DNA from: Rheum nobile
Lineage: Eukaryota > Streptophyta > Magnoliopsida > Caryophyllales > Polygonaceae
Direction of reading: 5' to 3'
DNA length: 64,000 bases
NCBI GenBank assembly: GCA_027886185.1
Contig: WOAB01000719.1
Span: forward strand, 62,001-126,000
Shown piece after piece: positions 45,423 to 55,450 of this stretch; the stretch's first letter is position 1; each line of letters opens with the position of its first letter. Below the pieces are notes generated by a model. That model saw only the letters and a list, made by a program, of their open reading frames with translations, searched no databases and was not told the DNA's origin. The translations under genes were made by a program, and so were the position numbers.

Positions 45423-46756
45423 ATGGTGAACGCTAGAAACACCGCACGTCATGCAGCTGGACCGAGTAATGCTTCTCGGATTCGGTTTAGAAATGCAGTG
45501 GACCAGGAGGAAGTTGTGGCCGGTTCCCATAGCAACCCAGCGAGGAATACTCCACCCCGAATAGGAGGGGAAAGGGTGCAGGTACCTCTTGTTGCTCCAA
45601 TAGTTTTCAGTGCAGTTGCTGCAGAGACAATCAGGCAGATCGTAATGCAAGTGGTCACTGAGTTGGTGAGGCCAGGGTTCAGCAAGCCTAGGGGAACCCA
45701 ACCCCTCAGGGTACTGCTGACGTTGAGGATACAACAAATAACCCGCCTTTAATGTGTGCTCCGAGAGATGGAGAAAATTATGGTCGTGCGTTGAAGGCAA
45801 TCAACTCCATGAGGCCTGACCCGTATGACGGTACTGGAGGACCCGTCAAGGTGGCATACTGGTTCCTTTACATGGAGCGTTTGTTTAAGAACATTATGTG
45901 TACTGAGACTAAAATGGTGCACATTGCTTTGTTATATCTGAGGGATGGGGCCAGTGAATGGTGGGAGAGCACGGGATTAGCTGATCATCCCGAGCTGAGC
46001 TGGTCAATATTGTAGACCAAGATGTCTGATCGGTTCTTCTCTCGGGCTATGAGGGAGAAGAAACGCAAGGAGTTTCTATACCCAAAGACTGATGGGTTGA
46101 AGGTGACAGAGTTGGCTGCCAGGTTTAACCACTTGTTGTACTATGCTGGAGCGGAAGCGTCCAGCGAAAAACAGAAAATCTGGCATTTCCACGAATGGAT
46201 GAATCCCGACCTCAAGCCCTTGATGATGCGTCATGGTTGTGTGGACGCTGCTTATAAGCTGGAAGTGACTTTGGAGGAGTCAGCCATGAAGCATAACCGA
46301 CAGAGATCGGGGAGCAACTGTGGTAATCAACAGCAGAGTGGTGGGTTCAAGCGTCCAGCTCCGCCTTCCAACTTCTCCAAATCTAATTGGCCTAGGACCG
46401 AGGTGACCCAGTCCGGTTTCACTCAACGCTCAAGTCAGGGTAGGGGTTCTGTCCAGTGTTTCAACTGTGGGACTTCTAGACATAAGAACAATGAGTGTAG
46501 GAAAGAGAAGCGGATATGCTTTACATGTGGGAAGGAAGGGCATCTGCAAGCCTTCTGCCCCACGAAGAGGAATCAGAAAGCTAAGTCCCAGCAAGGATCG
46601 GTTAGCCATAACAACCGACCTCAGCAAAGGCCTGCAGGAAGTGCTGCTACGCAGTCCACTATTCAGAACAAGGGGAAAGCCCCGATTGTTTCAGGCAGTC
46701 AAGGGCAGCGACGCTTTGTGGTAGGCCAGTTCGATGAGCAGGCCCCCCCTGGATAA
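45423..46756 (+). pseudogene. J gag with two zinc knuckles
   Basis: MVNARNTARHAAGPSN begins the N-terminal part. A frameshift near 45700-45750 leads to the capsid frame (FDGTGG-like YDGTGGPVKVAYWFLYME, LLYLRDGASEWWEST). A TAG at 46013-46015 interrupts it, then comes FFSRAMREKKRKEFLYP ... MNPDLKPLM. Two CCHC knuckles, CFNCGTSRHKNNEC and CFTCGKEGHLQAFC, lie at ~46460-46560; the first has Arg where Gly usually precedes His. The frame ends QFDEQAPPG with no protease downstream. Confidence 0.88.
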
Positions 46757-49022
46757 TTAGATATCCTTAGGTTTACCTTTGATTAAGGAGCTACGACGTG
46801 TGTGTCTATAGTCTCTGGAGTTAAATTGTTCGTTTGAACATTTCCGCTGTTAGTGCCAACTCAAGTTTCAAATAATAAAGAAGCATTCCCTCGTTTTAGG
46901 GAAATCACCAAATTCATTGCTATCTTGAGTCGTACGATCATCCAAGACTCCGTGAGTGCCAAAACAGTATATGTCACGTGTGGATAAGGGCTGTTAGGAC
47001 TCATAAAGAAGGGGTAACGTATGGGGCCTAGGTGTTCATCCCCTACATGGTTAACACTAGGGTCGACTCTATTACTTAATTCCTAGGTCCATTATTAGGA
47101 ATCTCTCTTTATTCTTGGAGTAAGGTCACATCGGTATGACATTAATTGCTCTCTTAGTTGAGATGACGAGCGTTATCACGAAAGTTGAGTTTTACCAAAA
47201 TTCCTTAATTTAAAGGAAACAAATGATTGTGATTAATGCTCTATGGGATTATAAATTATTTCTCATATATGTACCCTGAACATTTGTTCTGGTAAAAGTA
47301 CGTAAGAGTGAACTAATACGAAGTCCAGAATGCCTAGTTGTGAGGTCATACTGTAGTCATTTATGTGGTTAGATTGCCGAGAAGAGAATAAATGTATAAG
47401 AGAGATAGTTCATAAGGAATTCGCTTTCTCTAAGAAGATTGTACTCTATTACGATCTTGAGTAAAACTTTAGAACCCAAGGGTTATGGTTATGGAGTTTG
47501 TAAGTGAGTGTGCTCATTGTGGACCCAATGGGTTAAGCTTTCGAAAAGGCTAAGGGTGTGAAGTCATAAGTATTATTTTGGAAGATTTATCTGAGGTTTC
47601 GTTGTGAGGCTTTCTTAAGGGAAACGATATAAGGATTGGATGAAAAGTGATCTATGTCTATTAAGGCGATCTGATGTCACGTTTAGGGAAAATAAAGTGA
47701 ATGGTCACAATTGTGCTAATTGATTTATCACGATCTTGTTTTGAGGAACTAAAGGTTTTGAGTTAGAAGTGAGCATTAGGGCCAAATTTAATTGGGCCAA
47801 ATATTTTAATTTGTAAATTGTACCTTCAAGGAATATGGAGTTATGATACCTGGAAATTTACAAGGTTTGAGATGTGGATTTTAAGTGAGTGTGACGTCTA
47901 TAAGGCCGATGATATAACACTTTTTGGGAAATTAAGTTGTGAAACGATTGTATTCGGGAAAAGCTCACTTAAATTTAAAGGTTATGGTGTAGGGATAAGT
48001 TATTCGGAGGGTATCGATACCAAAGGATGTGGCATGGGAAATTGTCTAATGTGCGTTTAAGGAGTAAGGTAACAAATGTTACTCGTATATACCCATTAAA
48101 GGATTAGGACGCAAGTAATTGATTTTGATGGCAAGACATCGTTCATCAATATGATATTTTTTTTTTGTAAATAAAATTGAGGAACCTTAAAGGTTTAAGT
48201 TAGAGATTGAATAATGGAATACATTAAGTTAGTCTTGGAAGGATTTTTAGGTTAGAAATGGCGTAAGCAAACAAATTGGCTTAGAGATAAGTAATGGAAT
48301 TGTGGAGTGTACCTTTAAAGGAATTAGAAAATGTAATGTCTCGAGGATTACTGAGATCTGATATTGGATTATAGGGAGATAATGTACGAACTTTGAATTT
48401 GATTATAAAGAGAAAAATTGAAAAAGAAATGTGTTTTCTCATGCTTAAGGTATAGCAAGTCTATTGCGATGATTTTAGAGACTATTACCCTAAGATAATT
48501 ATGACCTTGTGGATATAGTCACGAGTTATTTCAGGTGTAGCGCATGAAGATAAGATATGCGAGATAGTGGTATGGTTGAGGAAACAAATCGTTTTCCTAG
48601 GAGCAATTACAAGGATGAAATGATTAAGGATACTAAGTTCAGGTGGTGAGGTTAATGGTGAAACCAGTCCCTCTACCTTGGTGATGCTAGTTTCGGGGTC
48701 GAAACTATTCTTAAGGGGGTAGTAATGTGATAACTCTCATGTTGCCATAAGGATAATATGGTAACATGTATGTTTGGTGAAAACAAAACTTATAAATTTT
48801 CCTTAGGTTAGGAAGGGTCTAAATTATGGTTAACCTTACGTTAACTGTAATTTGAACCAACTTATAAATTTTAAACTTAGAAATGCTTAAACCAATTTAC
48901 AAAGTGTTAAATGGGTTAGGTATGGTTAAACTTATAAGGTTGAGTAACTTATTATAAGGTCGCTTTTCCGAGCTGTTATCGGCCAAGTTTCGAGGTCGAA
49001 ATTTCTTTTAAGGGAGTAGTAT
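46757..49022 (+). other. J 3' non-coding region and polypurine tracts
   Basis: No polymerase or protease motif is found; the longest open frame (47818-48060) has no family resemblance. The real polypurine tract is TTTTAAGGGAGTAGTAT, up to 49022. A similar tract, TTCTTAAGGGGGTAGTA, followed by TGTGATAACTC occurs at 48709-48737, preceded by the same GTCGAAA phrase. This suggests a remnant of a related element's LTR start. Confidence 0.65.
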
Positions 49023-51041
49023 TGTAATAACCCTTAAAAGTCTCAAACTGTCGTTTTGTAAGAAATACGTATTGGACAATTTCTGTAAACTAAGTAAGAT
49101 CTTTTGAACGTATTAATATACGTTTAATATATATACTAGGTCTTAGAATAGCTTTAGAAGTGCTAAAAATAAGTTATAGCAAAGGATCGCGAGAGGAATC
49201 TACGACCAAAGGCCAAGAGACGCGTTCGCGGCATTTTCGCGACCGCGGAAGTGTTTCCGCGACCGCGAAAACGCTGTTCATCGTCTCCTTCAATTCTTCC
49301 CACGTTTCGACGTTTGGCTTGACCGACGTTTCACCGATGGAGGGAGGCCGATCGGTTCGAGTTCGTCGGAGCATCGCCGGAAGTGCCTTGGAGGTGTGTA
49401 GTAGTGGTGGTTGTAGGGAGCCCTCGTTTGAAGCAAGAAGTCATCGTTTGCGTCGTCGGTAAGCTTCGAAGCCGAGTTGGAGCCGCGTCGGAAGGGAGGT
49501 CCGCGATCGCGGGGATGAATTCCGCGATCGCAGCTCTGCCCAGAATTCCGCGACCGCAGCTTGCCCTAGCAAGCGCGATCGTGGCTTGGACAACCACGGT
49601 CACGGCTTAGGCTTCGTTTCCTTTCGATTCTTAACGTTCATTCGTTCGTATCATTATTCGTTCGTATCGAATCTAACTTAGGGTTCGTCGTGGTTGTGTC
49701 GTCGTCGTAGGGATCCGTACGCAGATTCCAGTCTCCAGATACTCGGAATCCGTCGGCTACATTCGACTAGATTAAGGCAAGTGGTGGTTCGCTCTTTCTT
49801 ATCATTCCATATTTTTTTAATTATCAATTACTTGATTGTTAATTAAAATGGGGTGAAGTGTTGTTTCGTTTGGGAACAAATTTTATAAAATGATGTGAGA
49901 AAATATGATACTATAATAGGTTGTATATATTGCTAGAAACAACGTTATTGTACATGTTATTTTTCCGTGATGGATATGGTGTGGATTTAAATGTGAACTT
50001 AAATGCTAGTTTAGCACGAGTATTCGTAGGAACGCTAATTTCTTATGAGGATTAGTCGTTTCTTTATAACTCTGGTGATTTAGGAAGTAAGTGCCCTAAC
50101 ACCATTTCTGGTCATGACCTACCCCTATCTGAATATAGGTGGTGGTGCACTCAACTGGTGTCAAACATTCGGGAAATGTTCCCAAGATATCTTTCGTGTC
50201 AAGATGATATATATATATATATATAATAAAAGCTTTAACGTGAATATACGTTTTGTAATTAAATAAGATAAGTGCGGTTATGCACATAATTAATGAACCT
50301 TCGGGCGAGAAGTACAACTTGAAAACCGCCCATACTTCGATTAGAGTAAGTCTTCTTTCCAATCTGGATTCGCATTGTGCGGTGAGGTTGGTCGTTGACC
50401 CAAATGATCAAGTCGTTTTTAAACGCTTGTGTGAAAACTATAACGTTCTCAAACAGTTGTCATATGTTTTCTTTAAGACTCAATTCCTTTGGAGTCTTCT
50501 TTTCAATACATATCTTCTTCTATCATTCCGTGAAAATTTCGGGTTATGTATCGTTCCTTCGGTTATTATTCGAGGAACAATGATAATAAAACGGTTACGA
50601 TCACTACCCTTGCATAGTCTTTCATGAGACTAACCAACCGGTTATTTTCCTTTACATGGTTGGTTGGTGTCATCCGTCTCATACGGCACATCAGATAAGT
50701 TCCCGCATCAGTAAAGGCAAAGACTCGACGTGAGGACAGTTGGCGTTTTGTGTGTCTCTTTCTAAGGTTGAGATCCTAGGTGTAAGATCGTAAAGTCAAG
50801 ACCTGTTGAGTCATTTTATTCTAAAGACTTCCGCTGTAATAAATATTTATACTCGATTTTGTTATCGAATTGTAATTTCAACATTTGAAATAAAATATTA
50901 TTTGGACAGTTATATGTCATTTAATAAAGTTTATGTTATTATACAGTTTGTTATAAAATGGTTAAGCCTTGGATGACCACAGATGTGTAATCCAAAGTCA
51001 CTGACGATAATATTTCCAAAGGGTATTTTGGGGGTGTTACA
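49023..51041 (+). repeat. J 3' LTR, promoter deleted
   Basis: 2019 bp. Palindromes at ~49238-49268 and 49501-49512 (exact CCGCGATCGCGG), with one fewer unit than the 5' LTR at 49548-49560. The TATA-bearing segment is absent. Confidence 0.93.
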
Positions 51042-51160
51042 ATAAGAAAATGAATGATTAGGTTCCTTCACCCGTTCATTTGATGGCTAGTCAAGAAATA
51101 TGTTCTACATGATTTCTCAAACATTATTTTAGAAAGAAAGCTTTATTATATTATCTCACC

Positions 51161-52930
51161 TTCATGCATCGTTCTCTCAATGTGAGCAAACCAGCCTCTG
51201 TGCATACAACTTTTATATCAGCTCCAGAAAATTCATCATTTGTCATCACAAATTCTTCCAAACTGACATCATCTGCAAGGATCATCTTCGATGTGTGGAT
51301 ATGCACAAGAAGTCATCATCAGGATATAAGACCAATGTATAATAATGAAGTCTAAATAGATTCAGGGACATCCCGACACAAGATTAAAAAATGACTATGG
51401 TCTACAAAAATGCTTTAGCACCCAAAAAATAATCTTTACACCACTGAAGAGGGGAAAACTTGAAGCCTAAACAAATCCCTAAGCTTTGTATCAAGTGGTA
51501 TCAACCGCCAACTGAATAAACTTTAGTACTCATATTCAGCTTCATGGGACATATGCATTTTTTCAATAGACCTTCAATCATACTAGCTTTAGGAAGCTTT
51601 GAGTGGTAAGCGAGTGTTTTTTAGAAGCAATACCAAGTACGATGAAAAGTTTGTGATACTGTGTCATAGTGATAGAGATGATATCCACATTCCACCAAGT
51701 TTAGAACTTTAGCATGGAGTGACATACCATAAAAATACGGGGCCTTTTCTTAATGTTAGGAAGAGGAAACTCAATCTTTCTATCCACAAGTCATGGACGA
51801 AGCAAAGTAGGGTCAAGACTTCTAATTTTGTTAGTTGCCAGTATATCGAATCCATCTAATTTGTTCAGCGATTCCAACATAGGCCTTTGTATCTCACGTT
51901 CTCCTCCGGAGTGGGCATAATACCTAAAGAAATCGAAGTTAAGTAAAACCTAATAAACACTTTTGATAGATTTGAAGCTAAAATACAGTCAAATACCTTT
52001 CCGTCCCCAACTGCATTAATCTCATCAATGAAGACAATTGATGGTGACATATCATTAGCCACTCTAAAGAGGTCTCACTAACTTTGAAATTGTAGATGTT
52101 GAATTAGCCTCATCCTGAGATGATTAACACCATTTGATGATTCAAATTCTTGTGTTCTATTAAGTAGTTAACGCATCTTGTTCCAATTAAAGGTAATTTT
52201 AGCTTATGCAACCAAGATAAAAAGAACTAATATAAAAAAATACAGGACCCAAAAAAATTGAACTTACTGCATGTGATGGTCTCATTATGAGTAAAGGAGT
52301 AGTAGGAAAAAGAGGCTCATCAGCATTCCTCCTTGACTGGAGGAACTTGACCACTTAGTAAATATTCACTAAAGATTAAACCTATAAAACAAGAGAATTT
52401 ATCATTTAAACTAAGAATGTGAGCATCTCAAGAATAATGGTTAGAATGCCAAAAAAAAAGGCACTCAGTGTCACTGGTGGTGGCTGATGTGGTATAAAGG
52501 AATAGAGGATACTTAGCAAACAAATTTTCATATAATAATTGAAATATTGATTTTTTAAACAATTCTTAAAGAATTAACAAATTGATGTTTTGCGATTACA
52601 ATCAACTAATAACAATAGTAATTCAAACAATTTGGACACAGAGTTCCAAACGTTTCATTTTGGAAAAAGCAACCATATTTCAATCAAATTAATTTTTTTT
52701 AACATCTGAATGAACTTAAGTAAAAGATACAAGAATCAAAGAACACGGCTTCCTCATATTAATAGCAAAAGGAAGGCAATGGGAATACAAGGTCAAAAGA
52801 TTTTATACGTTATATGCAATAACAAGAAGCTAGTAGGAACAATCAAAAGAGTGTAACCTAAGAGTTATTGCAAGAACTTGAACCTGAAGAGTTGGATTCC
52901 CCACTTACTGCTTTTGCCACCCCTGCAAGA
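51161..52930 (-). pseudogene. RPT2: Captured 26S proteasome ATPase RPT2, exon fragments
   Basis: On the minus strand, spliced pieces of proteasome regulatory-particle ATPase 2 appear in order. A degraded Walker-A-side exon lies near 52862-52930 (AKAV...); then ~52085-51997 (SPSIVFIDEINAVG, a Walker B with Asp to Asn). 51923-51728 gives AHSGGEREIQR, LNKLDGFD, ILATNKIRSLDPTLLRP, a stop, then DRKIEFPLPNIKKR. 51302-51161 gives IHTSKMILADDVSLEEFVMT and DEFSGADIKVVCTEAG. Introns with GT/AG borders separate them. Residues between GFD and ILATN are missing, and the arginine-finger RPGR is replaced by a stop and LV. It lies inside CACTA element C, hence a transduplicated pseudogene. Confidence 0.85.
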
Positions 52931-53597
52931 TTAAATGAATACTGAGTTAGAAAAGGCAAATTATGCATTAGTTGTCATAATAGCAAGACTTGTCAAACAA
53001 TATCTATTTGCTAGTACAAAGACAATAAGAATCCCCAAACAACACTATAATATTAAGTAAACATATATGCGAACTCACATGGTAATGAATGAAAAACACC
53101 CATTCCTTTTCATGAAGGTCAACCTTTTCTACCTTGCAAGAGAATGGAAGGAGGATCAGATATTCAACATTTAGGACTCAAATTCATACTCAATATAAGA
53201 TGCAAATATCAATGTCGAACATGTTGGTATCTCCGTTCAGTGTAGTCAATGATCCAAATTTGAAATTTAATTCAGTCCACAATCTGAAAACGAAAAATTC
53301 TCTACTCGAAAGAGAGAGAAGAAGCATACTTTAGCTTCGTAAAAGAAGCCTTTGTGGTTGGCTAAAACGATCTCTCCAATAGGGTAAGGTCCCTATTATC
53401 CTCTCAACTATATGAGGATAATAGAGACCTCTATGATCTCTATCTCTAATAATTCAAATATTGGTAGGCAGGGTTGCTTCTAACAACAATAATAAAGGCT
53501 GCCATTACTTGATTCCCTTCATTGGATCCTTAATCAAGACAAGTCATGTAGAACAAATGCTTTGGGCCTTTGATTAAAAATACACATATAGCTAAAA
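52931..53597. other. C interior, no gene recognised
   Basis: A/T-rich DNA without recognisable exons. A purine-rich stretch near 53300 and a GGATAATAG-type direct repeat near 53395-53425 are the only notable features. Confidence 0.5.
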
Positions 53598-54707
53598 TGA
53601 TGTGATATGGATTCACATCAAGTTTCAAGATCTGCCAAGTCATAGCTCAATGCCGCACCAAGACAAGTTGAGGCCACCAAAACCGCCAACAAACCCTAAG
53701 CTAGCGTTTTACAAGATGCCCGAGCCATTCACTTTCAAAGTAAGCTACGACCATGGCGGGCTGCATACAAGATCAAAGCAGGAGCTTGTAGAAGGGAGTG
53801 CCCCAGATGAAGGAAGATGGTCCGAAAGAATAGAACACATGATACTGCAACAACGCCGGCGTCAGGGACAAACTAGGGCAGAGAGGCGTTCGCAGATGGT
53901 TGATTAAATTGGTATGAACTTTGTACATGATGTAGCTCTTGGGCCTATCTTGGTCTTGTCCAAAGTTTAGGCCCAACGGAGCTAAGAGAGCAAAGAGATA
54001 TGGACGTTGCATTATCCCGGAATGAATCTGACTGTATGCGCGACCCATTTATCTGTTTTGGCTCGTTTTTGTAGATGTTCTTGTTAATGAGCTCAACAGA
54101 AATATATCCAAATGTCAGGTCAAACGGACTTCAGAACAGAAAGATATCGCATCCACAAGATCTATCTTTTAAGGAAATTCTATCTTTAAGAGTAAATCTT
54201 GTGAATGACCTTTCTCTCAAATGGCTTGGTGGATTTGGCTGATTTTTGGATATGATATTGTTAGTTAGCGTATCGTGGACGTATCCAAAAATCAGACCAA
54301 TTGGAGATACGAGTTGGAAGATCTGCAGATTGCAAAATCATGTTTTTTTATTGCTTTTCTTGCAAGATAAGTTTTGTGACATTTGAGACTATAAGTAGGA
54401 TTTTCACATTTAGTTTTTAGGCAGCTTTTGATTTATTGAGAATATATGTTTTGGTTTTAACCATCGTTAATCTTGAGCTTTTTGTTCTTTGAGTGTTTGA
54501 TCCTTGGTGTGTAATATCCAAGTTTCTTATACTATTGTGTTTTGGTGCGTAATATCCAAAGAAGGGTAATTAGGCTGCGTAATATCCAAAGAAGGGTAAT
54601 TAGGCTTGGGTGATTAATATCCCTTGCTTGAATTATCATCTTCTTGAATCTCGTGGTGAGTCATATCCAAGGGAGAATAGTTGCTTATCCTAAGGGGAAT
54701 CACATCA
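53598..54707 (+). mobile_element. P: solo LTR, 1110 bp
   Basis: It starts TGATGTGATATGG and ends GGAATCACATCA (inverted TGATGTGAT ends) between exact TAAAA duplications (53593-53597, 54708-54712). Its first 310 bp hold an open frame (FYKMPEPFTFKVSYDHGG; then a basic RRRQGQTRAERRSQMVD tail), probably the end of a pol frame that overlapped the LTR. A TATA-like ACTATAAGTAGG is near 54389. A 30-bp GCGTAATATCCAAAGAAGGG unit is duplicated in tandem near 54546-54605. Confidence 0.85.
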
Positions 54708-54712
54708 TAAAA

Positions 54713-55450
54713 TGAAAAGATCCATATACAGTTTAGATCAAGCTAATAAAGATCCCATAAATTTTCAATTGAAAAGTAGCTTCAAGTATCCAGGGGAGAG
54801 AGTTCTAGCATTCAAACCCAAGAAGAAAAAACTCAAGAAAAATCACAATAGAAAAAAGACAAAGAAACAGGAAATAATTTGTAAGAACTGACATGGATGT
54901 TGCTTGCATTCAAAAGACCGGATATAGCAACTCCTAAAGACCAGAGAACGATAATCATCGGTAACTTGTAGCAGAGTTAGAAGATCAATTGGAAAACAAC
55001 AAATAGAAAAGGGAGAAAATTGATTTACTCTTGTTTTGTGGAGATAAAGCATGAAGCTCCAAAGATCCGTAATCAAGATGGCCGCCATACAAACCCTAGA
55101 GTAGCAATTGGAGCGCAACTCTCACTAGCGAAACTAATACCACCGCCCCCTGGAAGTAACAATTGCACCACGATCTGGAGTGGATCGACAAGGGTGACAA
55201 TATCGAAATGACCGCCATACAAACCATTGAGAGGTGCATCTCCGACATAGGGAAACTAAAAAGGGAAGAAAATGCAGGTGAAGGCATCGTAAAAGAGAAA
55301 AACGTTCGATCTGCACTCAAGCATAAGAGAACGATGGATGAAAGAAAGTGACGAGATGCAATCTACATGGACGAAGGAGGAGGATGAACGACGGAGACTG
55401 CTAAGGGTTTGATGCGAAGGATTTTGAGGGTTAAAGTTTTTAACTAAAAA
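54713..55450. other. C interior with 5'-leader-like sequence
   Basis: Two copies of CGCCATACAAACC (near 55083 and 55213) and a CT-rich minus-strand segment (55060-55430) look like a gene start captured by the CACTA element, perhaps the first exon of the RPT2 copy. No protein family is recognised. Confidence 0.4.

Larger units (their letters stand above)
42124..51041 (+). mobile_element. J: gag-only Gypsy-type element with 2-kb LTRs
   Basis: TSD ATAAG (42119-42123, 51042-51046). LTRs of 2188 and 2019 bp start TGTAATAACCC and end GGGGGTGTTACA. An initiator-Met primer site follows the first LTR. The interior encodes only an acidic leader ORF and gag; the 2.2 kb after gag has no protease, RT or integrase. 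It fits the class of terminal-repeat elements that keep only gag. Inserted in CACTA element C. Confidence 0.9.

Noticed and set aside
45423..46756. Zinc-knuckle protein as a cellular CCHC gene
   Set aside because: It lies between an initiator-Met primer site and a matching 3' LTR, and the capsid part is retrotransposon gag.
51865..52062. AAA-ATPase ORF as a functional gene
   Set aside because: It is one exon of a degraded RPT2 copy with lost catalytic residues and a stop, inside a CACTA element.
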